64,000 nucleotides of DNA from Pseudomonadota bacterium. GTDB taxonomy: Bacteria > Pseudomonadota > Gammaproteobacteria > Burkholderiales > Burkholderiaceae_E. A program made the translations under genes and the position numbers. The notes beneath the pieces are model-generated. The model worked only from the letters and a program-made list of their open reading frames with translations, ran no database searches and was not told the DNA's origin. The stretch covers positions 19,575-83,574 of the forward strand of contig JAEWFA010000017.1 in NCBI GenBank assembly GCA_023389055.1, given 5' to 3'. Below are positions 25,389 to 33,635 of the stretch, one piece after another. Position 1 is the first letter of the stretch. Each line of letters starts with the position of its first letter.

Positions 25389-28300
25389 ATGCCCAGCCAA
25401 ACCGAAAAGCCCGAGGCGGCCGAGCCGCCGGCAGACTCGCCAACGCCCGCGCGCAGCGCGTGGCGACGCTGGGGGCACAGGCTGCTGTGGGCGGTGGGTG
25501 CCGTGTTGCTCCTGTGGGGCCTGCTGTGGCTGGCGGTGCCGCCGCTGCTCCAGTGGCAGGGCGAGAAGATCGCCAGCGAGGAACTGGGTCGGCCGACGCG
25601 GATCGGCAAGGTCGAGTTCAAGCCCTGGTCGCTCGAGCTGACCGTTCGTGATCTGGCCGTCGGCGGCGTGGCCGGCGCGCCGGATCAATTCACCGTCGCG
25701 CGGCTGTATCTCGATGCCTCGTGGCAATCGCTATGGCGACTCGGGCCGGTGCTGAACGCCCTGCAGGTGGACGGTCCCGCGCTGCGACTCACTCATCTGG
25801 GCGAGGGCCGCTACGATGTCGACGACATCCTCGCTCGCCTCGCCGCACGACCCGAGCCGGCGCAGCCGTCCCGGCCGCTGCCTTTCGCGCTGTACGACGT
25901 CGTGCTGCAAGGCGGACGCATCGACTTCGACGACCGTGCAGTCGACCGCGTGCACGAGGTGCGAGACCTGCATCTGGCGCTGCCCTTCCTCAGCAACCTG
26001 CCGTCGGCGCGCGAAGTCAAGGTGCAACCGCGGCTGGCCTTCCATCTGAACGACAGCCGCTTCGACGCGCGAATCGAGGCCTTGCCATTCGACGCGTCGC
26101 GACAGACCGAGGCCAGCGTGCAACTGGCGAAGTTCGATCTGCGGCCCTGGCTGGGCTACCTGCCGGCCGATCTGCCCCTGCGAATCCAGGCGGGCACCGT
26201 CGACGCCGACCTGCGCGTGGCGTTCGAGCAGGCGCCCGGCTCGTCATTGCGGGTGACCGGTTCACTGGCGCTCAGCGCACTGAAAGCCGTCGACCGACAG
26301 GGCGCCGACGCACTGGCCTTCGACGCGCTCGAGCTGCAGCTCGCCGAACTGCGCCCGCTGCAGCGCGAACTGCATCTGGCCTCGGTAGCGCTCGCGGGTC
26401 CTCGGGTCGCAGTGCGCCGCGGCCGCGACGGCAGGATCAACCTGCTGCCCTCGTCCTCGGCAGCGACGCCGGCGTCCGAGGGCGCCGCCGACCAATCCGC
26501 CGGGGCCGAGGCCTTCAAGTTGCGGATCGACCAGCTTGCAGTACACGGCGGCACGCTGAGCTGGCGCGACGACAGCACGGCGGGCGAGCGCGCGCCGGCC
26601 GCGGCCGCGCAGCTCGCAGACCTTGAAGTCAGTGCCAGCGCCATCGCCTATCCGCTGCGGCAGCCTTTCGAATTCAAGGGCTCGACGACACTGGCGGCGG
26701 GCGCCGCGTCGGACAGCGCCGCTGCGCCGGCGGCGCACGCGTCCGGCGCAGCGCTGAAATTCGCAGGCCGCGCCAGCGCCGCCGAGGGTGACGTAGCCGT
26801 GCAGTTGGCGGGCGTGCCGCTGTCCGTGGCCCGACCCTACCTGGCTGCCTACCTCGTGCCGCGCCTGGACGGCACGCTCGACGCCGATGCGAGCGTGAAA
26901 TGGACGCCGCCGTCCCGGGAGCAAGAGAAAGGCGCGTCCATCTGGAACGTGGTCGCCAGAAGCGTACAGCTGAGCCAGCTGAAACTCAGCGGCAAGGGCG
27001 CTCCCGCGAGCCGACGCAACAGGTCCGATACGCCTCCCGATGAGCTGGCGCGCATCGAGAAGCTGGACCTGGCCGACGTGCAGCTCGATCCGCAGCGCCG
27101 CGCCGTCACCGTGGGTCGGCTGGCCGTGCAGGGACCCCGCGTAGTGGTCGAGCGCGATGCGCAACGGCGCTGGATGGCCGAGCGCTGGCTGCCCGACTTC
27201 GACACCGGGCCCCTCGAAAGTGCGCCGGCGCCGAAATCGGCCTCGCGCGGGAAGGGCCCGGAGCGTTCGCCCTGGGCGATCCGAATCGACGAGCTCGCGC
27301 TGGCCGGCGGCACGGTCGGCTGGCGCGACGAGACCACGACCCGGCCGGTGCGCGCCGAAGTCACCGATCTGCGAGTGCAGGCACGCAGGCTCGAGCTGAT
27401 GGGCAAGGCGCCCCTGGAGCTCGAGGTGAGCGCGCGCGTGGGCACGGGTCGCCGTTCGGGCGGCGAGCCGGGACGGCTGTCCTGGCGCGGCCAGGTCGTA
27501 CAGACGCCGCTTTCAGCGCGCGGTCGTGTGCAAGCCGAGCGCCTTCCGTTGCAGGCCTTCGAGCCGTACTTCGGCGAACGACTGAACATTCGGGTGCTGC
27601 GCGCCGACACCAGCTTCAACGGACGAGTCGATTTCGCCGAAACCGCGCGCGGCCCGCGCGTGCGCGTGGAGGGGGACGCTCGCGTGGATGAACTGCGCAC
27701 GCACAGTCACCCGGGAACGACGGCCAGTGCGAAGCCGGCCCCCGCGGAGTCGCGGGAGGCCGCGGGCGCGGCCGTTCCGGCGCCGACCGCCTCCCGGGCG
27801 CCGTTGGCACCGGCCGAGGCCACGGGTGCCGGGCTGGGCGAGGAGCTGCTCAGCTGGAAACAGTTGCGGCTGGACGGGCTGGACGTTCGGTTGACGCCCG
27901 GCCAGGCGCCGCAGGTGTCCATCGGCAGCACGCAGCTGTCCGATTTCTTTGCCCGCATCGTCATCGACCCGAGCGGGCGCATCAACCTGCAGGACATCGT
28001 CAAGTCGGACGACCCGGCGCCGCCGGCCCGCGCGGCGAGCGCCGACGCCCCGGCTGCAGTCGTCCACTTCGGTCCCACGCGCCTGGTGGGCGGACACATC
28101 GACTTCAACGATCACTTCATCCGTCCGAACTATTCGGCCGATCTCACGGCTTTGGACGGCACGCTGGGTGCCTTCAGCTCTGCGGCTCCGGGGACAGAGC
28201 CGCAGATGGCCGAGCTGGCGTTGGCCGGCATAGCCGAGGGCACGGCGACGCTGGATGTGCACGGCCGGATCAATCCGCTCGCCCACCCGCTGGCGCTGGA

Positions 28301-29393
28301 CATCCAGGCCCGGATGACCGATCTGGACCTGCCGCCGCTGTCGCCCTACTCCGTGAAGTACGCCGGCCACGGAATCGAGCGCGGCAAGCTGAGCATGGAC
28401 GTGGCGTACAAGATCCAACCGGACGGGCAGCTGACGGCCACCAACCGGCTGGTGCTGCACCAGCTCGAGTTCGGCGCGCAGGTGGAAGGCGCCCCGGCCA
28501 GCCTGCCGGTGCAGCTCGCCACCGCACTGCTGGCCGACCGCAATGGCGTGATCGACGTCGACCTGCCCATCCGCGGCTCGATCAACGACCCGGAGTTCTC
28601 GCTGGGGCCCGTCATCTTCAAGGCCATCGTCAACCTGATCGGCAAGGCCATCACGGCGCCGTTCACGCTGCTGGCGCGCGCGCTGGGCGGCGGCAGCGAA
28701 GGCGGACAGGATCTGTCGATGGTGGCGTTCGAGGCCGGCAGTGTGCAGCTCAGCGCCTCGGCGCGCACCCAGCTCGATCGCGTGGCGAAGGCGCTGGCCG
28801 ACCGTCCCGGGCTCAAGCTCACGGTGGCCGGCAGCGCGCGCCTGGCACCCGAGATCGAAGGGGCCCGGCGCGAGCGCCTGAATGCGCTGGTGGCGGCCGA
28901 GCAGCGTAGCGGCGCGCCCGCCGCGAGCGCTGCGGTCCCGGCTTCGACCCCGGCATCCACGTCCGCATCGGCACCGGCCTCGACCTCGCCACCGGCCTCG
29001 ACCCCGGCACCCGAAGCGATCACCGAGTCGCCGGAATACCCCGCGCTTCTCAAGCGCCTGTATCGCCGCGCCGACATCCCCGACAAGCCGCGCAACGCGA
29101 TCGGCATGCTGCGCGACATCCCCGTGGCCGAGATGGAAAAGCGGCTGATGGCCCACATCGACGTGAACGAGAACGACATCCGCCAACTCGCCGTCAAGCG
29201 CGCAGTGGCCGTCAAGGACTACCTGGCCGGCAAAGGCATTGCCGTCGCCCGCCTGTTCGTGGGCGGCGCGCAGACCGATGCCCGGCCGGCGCCGGGTGCG
29301 GCCGCCCCGGCCACCGCTGCCGCCGATGCGGCGACCTCGGGCGCAGCCCAGGCGTGGGTACCGCACGCCGAGCTGGCACTCGGCATGAAGTGA
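25389..29393 (+). CDS. DUF748 (AsmA-related) envelope protein
   Basis: The product is 1334 residues (a GTG one codon earlier is an alternative start). A single N-terminal membrane segment (LLWAVGAVLLLWGLLWLAV) is followed by WQGEKIASEELGRPTRIGKVEFKPWSLELTVRDLAVG, the standard entry to AsmA/DUF748 proteins. Long repeated beta strands of the SFNGRVDF and HFGPTRLVGGHIDFNDHFI type follow, with the conserved VEKAYKIQ-like MDVAYKIQPDGQLTATNRLVLHQLEFG. An ending with LLKRLYRRADIP and VKRAVAVKDYLAGKGI is typical of DUF748. Such proteins span the periplasm and are thought to move lipids between membranes. Ala/Pro-rich insertions lie near residues 780 and 1190. Confidence 0.88.
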   Translation: MPSQTEKPEAAEPPADSPTPARSAWRRWGHRLLWAVGAVLLLWGLLWLAVPPLLQWQGEKIASEELGRPTRIGKVEFKPWSLELTVRDLAVGGVAGAPDQFTVARLYLDASWQSLWRLGPVLNALQVDGPALRLTHLGEGRYDVDDILARLAARPEPAQPSRPLPFALYDVVLQGGRIDFDDRAVDRVHEVRDLHLALPFLSNLPSAREVKVQPRLAFHLNDSRFDARIEALPFDASRQTEASVQLAKFDLRPWLGYLPADLPLRIQAGTVDADLRVAFEQAPGSSLRVTGSLALSALKAVDRQGADALAFDALELQLAELRPLQRELHLASVALAGPRVAVRRGRDGRINLLPSSSAATPASEGAADQSAGAEAFKLRIDQLAVHGGTLSWRDDSTAGERAPAAAAQLADLEVSASAIAYPLRQPFEFKGSTTLAAGAASDSAAAPAAHASGAALKFAGRASAAEGDVAVQLAGVPLSVARPYLAAYLVPRLDGTLDADASVKWTPPSREQEKGASIWNVVARSVQLSQLKLSGKGAPASRRNRSDTPPDELARIEKLDLADVQLDPQRRAVTVGRLAVQGPRVVVERDAQRRWMAERWLPDFDTGPLESAPAPKSASRGKGPERSPWAIRIDELALAGGTVGWRDETTTRPVRAEVTDLRVQARRLELMGKAPLELEVSARVGTGRRSGGEPGRLSWRGQVVQTPLSARGRVQAERLPLQAFEPYFGERLNIRVLRADTSFNGRVDFAETARGPRVRVEGDARVDELRTHSHPGTTASAKPAPAESREAAGAAVPAPTASRAPLAPAEATGAGLGEELLSWKQLRLDGLDVRLTPGQAPQVSIGSTQLSDFFARIVIDPSGRINLQDIVKSDDPAPPARAASADAPAAVVHFGPTRLVGGHIDFNDHFIRPNYSADLTALDGTLGAFSSAAPGTEPQMAELALAGIAEGTATLDVHGRINPLAHPLALDIQARMTDLDLPPLSPYSVKYAGHGIERGKLSMDVAYKIQPDGQLTATNRLVLHQLEFGAQVEGAPASLPVQLATALLADRNGVIDVDLPIRGSINDPEFSLGPVIFKAIVNLIGKAITAPFTLLARALGGGSEGGQDLSMVAFEAGSVQLSASARTQLDRVAKALADRPGLKLTVAGSARLAPEIEGARRERLNALVAAEQRSGAPAASAAVPASTPASTSASAPASTSPPASTPAPEAITESPEYPALLKRLYRRADIPDKPRNAIGMLRDIPVAEMEKRLMAHIDVNENDIRQLAVKRAVAVKDYLAGKGIAVARLFVGGAQTDARPAPGAAAPATAAADAATSGAAQAWVPHAELALGMK

Positions 29394-29417
29394 GCGGCGG
29401 AGAGGGAAGGAGCTCGA

Positions 29418-30032
29418 GTGCTGACGATCGTCTACCTGATCGCCATCGCCGCGGAGGCGATGTCCGGCGCACTCGCCGCCGGCCGCCGCAGCATGGACAT
29501 CTTCGGCGTCGCCGTCATCGCCTTCGTGACGGCACTCGGCGGCGGCACCATCCGCGACGTCATCCTCGGCCATTTCCCGATCGGCTGGACGCAGCACCCC
29601 GAGTACATCTACCTGGTGGTCTCCGCGGGGCTGCTGACGACGGTCGTCGCACGCTACCTGCAGCGCCTGAAGAACGCGTTCCTGGTGCTCGATGCGATGG
29701 GGCTGGTCGCGTTCTCGCTGATCGGCTGCACGGTGGCGTTGGGGATGGACTACCCGACCGTGGTCGTCGTGATGTCCGGCATGATCACCGGGATCTCGGG
29801 CGGCATCCTGCGCGACGTGCTGTGCAACCAGGTACCCGTCGTCTTCCGGCGCGAACTCTATGCGAGCGTCTCGCTGGCCGTATGCGCCGTGTTCCTCGGC
29901 CTGCGTGCGCTCGGCGTCGACGCCGACCTGAATACCGCCCTCTGCTTCGCCGGCGGACTCGCCCTGCGACTGCTGGCGATCTGGCGCGGATGGCGCCTGC
30001 CGATCTTCTCGTACCGGCAACGGTGGGAGTAG
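29418..30032 (+). CDS. TRIC-type cation channel family protein (UPF0126, YadS/YicG-like)
   Basis: The 204-residue inner-membrane protein starts at GTG 29418 after AGGAGC. It has the two-fold UPF0126 repeat: AEAMSGALAAGRRSMDIFGVAVIAFVTALGGGTIRDVILGHFP in the first half, and the parallel ALDAMGLVAFSL-like AMGLVAFSLIGCTVALGMDYPTVVVVMSGMITGISGGILRDVLCNQVP in the second. Both contain the GGGxxRD signature. Bacterial members form trimeric cation channels. About seven helices are predicted. Its end overlaps or abuts the hemerythrin gene. Confidence 0.9.
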   Translation: MLTIVYLIAIAAEAMSGALAAGRRSMDIFGVAVIAFVTALGGGTIRDVILGHFPIGWTQHPEYIYLVVSAGLLTTVVARYLQRLKNAFLVLDAMGLVAFSLIGCTVALGMDYPTVVVVMSGMITGISGGILRDVLCNQVPVVFRRELYASVSLAVCAVFLGLRALGVDADLNTALCFAGGLALRLLAIWRGWRLPIFSYRQRWE

Positions 30033-30046
30033 AGTGGCTCGAATCG

Positions 30047-30697
30047 ATGAAGCTGATCGACGCATTCCAGGACGAACACGCACTGATCGACCCGATGGTC
30101 GGCTCCCTGCGCACGTACGTCGACGCGCTCGTCGCCGGGACCGCGGACGCGGAGCACGGCAGGCGATTCGCCGCGTTCTTCACCGAGTTCGCCGGCCCTT
30201 TTCATCACGGCCGCGAAGAGCAGGTGCTCTTCCACGCACTCGTGACCGATGCGCAACTGCCGCGCAACCGCGGACCCGTGCATGCCGTGCTGCACGAACA
30301 CGCCGAGATGGAGCAGTGGTTCCGCGAGATGGCTCCGCTTCTCGAACGGCGGCCGCAGTCGGAGGACGATCGTGTGCGGCTCGTTGCGCTGGCAACTCGC
30401 TACTCGCACGCGCTGTGGCGCCATATCGACGCGGAGAACTCCGTGCTGTTCCCGGAGGGTGCGGAGCGCCTTCGCCGGTGCGGGATTCGCGAGTTGCCGG
30501 ACCGGCCGATGAGCGAGGCAGAAGCGGCCGCGCGCGAGGGCGCGGCGAGCCTGCTCGTCCGTTACCCGCCGCTCGAGGACAGTGTTCTCGCACGCGGCGA
30601 CGGTTGCTTCATGTGCCGGGCCTACGGGGAAACCTGCGACGGACTCGAAGCCGAGTGGTGGACCGAGCTCGAGTGGGACGAGTTCCATAACCGGTGA
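30047..30697 (+). CDS. Hemerythrin HHE domain protein
   Basis: The ATG at 30047 gives 216 residues; a GTG at 30023 overlapping the previous stop is possible. The HHE helices are clear: DEHALIDPMVGSLR, FHHGREEQVLFHALV, HAVLHEHAEMEQWF and YSHALWRHIDAENSVLFPEG, supplying five His and two acidic ligands for a di-iron site of the HHE cation-binding type. A C-terminal extension with GDGCFMCRAYGETCDG adds a three-Cys patch. The protein probably senses or stores O2, NO or iron in the cytoplasm. Confidence 0.87.
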   Translation: MKLIDAFQDEHALIDPMVGSLRTYVDALVAGTADAEHGRRFAAFFTEFAGPFHHGREEQVLFHALVTDAQLPRNRGPVHAVLHEHAEMEQWFREMAPLLERRPQSEDDRVRLVALATRYSHALWRHIDAENSVLFPEGAERLRRCGIRELPDRPMSEAEAAAREGAASLLVRYPPLEDSVLARGDGCFMCRAYGETCDGLEAEWWTELEWDEFHNR

Positions 30698-30701
30698 CGC
30701 G

Positions 30702-31094
30702 CTATCTCATTGCCTCCCGACCGATCCAGAGCGTTGCGACGATCATCGCTGCGCCACCGAGAAAGACCAGCAGCGGCGGCACCGCGAACAACGCGTGCAG
30801 CAGCACGCCGATCGGCATCAGGAGACCGGCGAGCGCAAGCCACGAGATCCAGCGCGCCCGAGTCGGCGGAATCGACAAGCCGGACAGGGCGAGCCCGACC
30901 GCGACGTTGATCAGCCCGAAGAGTGCGCCGTGCGCATGTGCGATGCGGATCTCGAAGTGCGTTCCGCTCGCGTATTGCGCGATCCACTGTTCTTTCTGCG
31001 GCGCGATGTCGTGCATGTATCCGAGAAAGAAACCGGCGGCCATGAAAAGGCCGAGGAAGACGAATCCCCACGCGACGTTTCTCTTTCCCTGCAT
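30702..31094 (-). CDS. Small four-helix integral membrane protein, unrecognised
   Basis: The ATG at 31094 preceded by GGAGA (spacing 6) gives 130 residues. Four hydrophobic segments are visible: WGFVFLGLFMAAGFFLGYM, HAHGALFGLINVAVGLALSGLS, WISWLALAGLLMPIGVLLHALF and PPLLVFLGGAAMIVATLWIG. The HAHGALFG motif could bind haem or metal but I do not recognise the family with certainty. It is convergent with the hemerythrin gene (4-base gap) and divergent from the TIR operon. It is probably unrelated to that operon. Confidence 0.65.
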   Translation of the reverse strand: MQGKRNVAWGFVFLGLFMAAGFFLGYMHDIAPQKEQWIAQYASGTHFEIRIAHAHGALFGLINVAVGLALSGLSIPPTRARWISWLALAGLLMPIGVLLHALFAVPPLLVFLGGAAMIVATLWIGREAMR

Positions 31095-31264
31095 CGGAAT
31101 CTCCAAAAGCGCCTGCGCGCGTTCCGTAATTCTTCCAGGGCCCAGGCAGCGTGCGCCGACTGTGCGCCCGGTTGCATCGGGCTGTCCAGCATCGGAGCGG
31201 CTGCGGCGAGTGTTCTGCCGAGGAGGCAACCCGCGCAGGGGGTAGTCGACGAACGCCCGTCACC

Positions 31265-31283
31265 GGCGCAACATATCTGCGCC
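31265..31283 (+). promoter_or_regulatory. Inverted repeat abutting the start codon of the first TIR gene
   Basis: GGCGCA and TGCGCC flank ACATATC and end exactly at the base before the ATG at 31284. No ordinary ribosome-binding site precedes that ATG. The repeat could be an operator or a hairpin that hides the start. It is short enough to be chance in GC-rich DNA. Confidence 0.35.
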
Positions 31284-32237
31284 ATGTTCGACATCTTCCT
31301 CAGCTACGCGGACGAGGATCGGCCGAAGGCGCGCGCACTGGCGCAGTCGTTGCAGGCGGTCGGATGGAGTGTCTGGTGGGATCGCCGGATCCCTTCGGGG
31401 CGCAGTTGGCGTGATGCGATCGAAGCCGCGATCGGCGAGATGCGTTGCATGGTCGTGCTGTGGTCCCGACACTCGATCGACAGCGACTGGGTCTGCGAGG
31501 AGGCCGACGAGGGTCGCAAACGCTCGGTCCTTGCGCCGGTGCTCATCGAGCGCGTCGAACCGCCGCTCGGTTTCCGCTCGATCCAGGCGGCCGACCTGAC
31601 CGAATGGGACGGCGCCACGGACACGCCGGGGCTGCGCCAGTTGTTCAACGACCTCGAAGCGCTGGTCGGCAAACCTGCGGGGCAGCCTGCGGTTGCGATC
31701 GACCCTGCTGCGGCGAGGAAGGCCCCGTTCGGGCGGCGGCGCGCCGTCGCGCTCGTCGCGAGCGCGATCGCCGGCGTCGCGCTGGTCGCCGCGCTCGGCG
31801 GTCTGTGGTCGGGCAGGCAGGCCGCCGAGCCGCCTGCAGCGCAGAAGCCGACGCTGCAGCAGGCGTCGCCACAGGCGCCGACGCTGCAGGTGCCGGCGAC
31901 GGAAACACCGACGGCGCGGGCGCCGGCCGCGCGCGAGTCTGCAGACAGCGCAGCTACGGCAAGGCCCGCCGCTGACGCACAAGCTGCGTCCGCCGAACCG
32001 GCGGCGCGCGACGCGACTGCCGCGCCTTCGGACGCGATCGTCGCGCCGGCGCCGGCGAATCCTGCACGGCCCGCTGCCGCGACGACTGCAAGCGCCACCC
32101 CCGATGCCGTAGTTCCCAGGTCGCACTCGACGTCACGACCGAGCGCCCCGCGTTGCGCCGCGATCCTCGAGCGACAAAGCCTCGGCGAGCGCCCGTCGCC
32201 GGCGGACCTGGACTTCCTGAACAAGGAGTGTCGATGA
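31284..32237 (+). CDS. TIR-domain protein with one membrane segment
   Basis: The product is 317 residues. Residues 1-130 are a TIR domain: FDIFLSYADEDRPKARALAQSL, WSVWWDRRIPSGRSW, CMVVLWSRHSIDSDWVCEEADEG and LAPVLIERVEPPLGFRSIQAADL. Glu73 aligns with the catalytic Glu of NAD-cleaving TIRs. A single hydrophobic helix (AVALVASAIAGVALVAALGGLW) follows near 155-180, then a long Ala/Pro/Thr-rich stretch and a short conserved-looking end (CAAILERQSLGERPSPADLDFLNKECR). The TIR face is probably cytoplasmic and the rest periplasmic. The stop overlaps the ATG of the lipoprotein gene. It likely makes an NAD-derived signal or depletes NAD when triggered. Confidence 0.88.
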   Translation: MFDIFLSYADEDRPKARALAQSLQAVGWSVWWDRRIPSGRSWRDAIEAAIGEMRCMVVLWSRHSIDSDWVCEEADEGRKRSVLAPVLIERVEPPLGFRSIQAADLTEWDGATDTPGLRQLFNDLEALVGKPAGQPAVAIDPAAARKAPFGRRRAVALVASAIAGVALVAALGGLWSGRQAAEPPAAQKPTLQQASPQAPTLQVPATETPTARAPAARESADSAATARPAADAQAASAEPAARDATAAPSDAIVAPAPANPARPAAATTASATPDAVVPRSHSTSRPSAPRCAAILERQSLGERPSPADLDFLNKECR

Positions 32238-33595
32238 TGGATGCCGCTCGTCTCTCGCATTCGCCGATGCTCGTCGTTCGTTGGCTGCTGCTCGCATCGC
32301 TCGCCGGTTGCGCTTCGCCGTATTCGATGCAGCCCTCCGAACCGCCGGCGCCGCCGGCGCGCTCCGCGGCAGTCGCCGTTCCGGTTCCGGCGACGACCGT
32401 CGCCCCGGCCATTGCGCCGGCACCGCCCGTCGTCGTTGCCCCGGCGCCTGCATCGGCGCCTGCAGCGGCGGCCGCACCGGCTGCCGCCGCGCCGCCGCCG
32501 ACGCCGCTTCCCTTCGACGACGCAGTGGCCAACGCGGCCAACGACCTGTTCGGCAAGGCTGCGCTGCCGCCAAACGCGCCGCCGCGCATACCGCTGGTGA
32601 TCGATCCGCTCGTCGACGGCGTCACCGGCATCCAGTCGGCGGCAACCCGCTCGATGGGCGAACGGATCGTCGAGATCGTGCGCAACCGGTATCCGCGTTT
32701 CGAGGTGCAGCCGTTCTCCAGCGCGGCGCTGGCAACGCGGCCGCTCGTGCTGATCGGAACGTTCACGCCGGTCAACAACGCCGGAACGGCCGGAGCGCCG
32801 CGCGACGCATACCGGATCTGCCTGGCGCTGGCCGACTTCCGCTCGGGGCGCATCCTGTCGAAAGGCGTCGCTCGTGCACGCTTCGACGGCGTCGATTCGA
32901 CGCCGACCGCATATTTCAACGACAGCCCGGCGTGGACGCGCGACCGCGCCGTCGAGGGATACATCCGCACCTGCCAGGGCACCAAACCGGGCGACCCGAT
33001 CGACGCCGTCTACGCCGACCGCATCGTCGCGGCGGCGCTGCTCGCCGACGCGATCGACGCCTACGACGCGCGACGGTATCGCGAGGCGCTCGAGCTGTAT
33101 CGCAGCGCGCTGCAGACGCCCGGAGGCGACCAGCTGCGCGCGTACAACGGCGTCTATCTGGCCAACTGGAAGCTGGGCCGGCGAGACGAGGCTGCGCAGG
33201 CGTTCGCGCGAATCGTCGACTACGGGCTTGAGACCGACCGGCTCGCGGTCAAGTTTTTGTTCCAACCCGGGTCGACGCAGTTCGTCACGCAAAGCGCGGT
33301 CAGCGGCGAGTATCCGCTGTGGATCTCGCAGCTCGCGCGCCGCGCCGCCGAGCGTTCGGCCTGCATGGAGATCGTCGGCCACAGCAGCCCGACCGGGCCG
33401 GAGCCGGTGAACGAGCGACTGTCGTTGCTGCGCGCGCAATTCATCAAGTCCAGGCTCGATGCCGCAGCGCCGACCTTGGCGCGCCGTACGATCACCAACG
33501 GTGTCGGCTCGCGCGAGAACCTGGTCGGAACCGGCCGCGACGACGCCAGCGATGCGCTCGACCGGCGAGTCGAGTTCAAGGTGATCGGCTGCTGA
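32234..33595 (+). CDS. Lipoprotein with C-terminal OmpA-like domain
   Basis: The ATG at 32234 (or 32237) overlaps the TIR stop and follows AAGGAG; it gives 453 residues. A lipoprotein signal (VVRWLLLASLAGCASP) has lipobox LAGC, so the mature protein should be membrane-anchored. An Ala/Pro-rich linker (to about residue 95) is followed by a domain with IVEIVRNRYPRFEVQPF, a TPR-like pair (REALELYRSALQTPGGDQLRAYNGVYLANWKLGRRDEA) and an OmpA-like end: TQSAVSGEYPLWISQLA, IVGHSSPTGPEPVNERLSLLRAQ and LDRRVEFKVIGC. OmpA domains bind peptidoglycan. The protein may link the system to the envelope or act as its sensor. Forty bases separate it from the hydrolase-CHAT gene. Confidence 0.8.
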   Translation: MMDAARLSHSPMLVVRWLLLASLAGCASPYSMQPSEPPAPPARSAAVAVPVPATTVAPAIAPAPPVVVAPAPASAPAAAAAPAAAAPPPTPLPFDDAVANAANDLFGKAALPPNAPPRIPLVIDPLVDGVTGIQSAATRSMGERIVEIVRNRYPRFEVQPFSSAALATRPLVLIGTFTPVNNAGTAGAPRDAYRICLALADFRSGRILSKGVARARFDGVDSTPTAYFNDSPAWTRDRAVEGYIRTCQGTKPGDPIDAVYADRIVAAALLADAIDAYDARRYREALELYRSALQTPGGDQLRAYNGVYLANWKLGRRDEAAQAFARIVDYGLETDRLAVKFLFQPGSTQFVTQSAVSGEYPLWISQLARRAAERSACMEIVGHSSPTGPEPVNERLSLLRAQFIKSRLDAAAPTLARRTITNGVGSRENLVGTGRDDASDALDRRVEFKVIGC

Positions 33596-33635
33596 CGCGC
33601 GGCGGCGCCGGCCGGCGGCGCGCGACGCGATTGCG

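Noticed and set aside
29354..30046. An extended N-terminus for the hemerythrin protein
   Set aside because: It would overlap the whole TRIC channel gene, and the hemerythrin fold begins right after the ATG at 30047.
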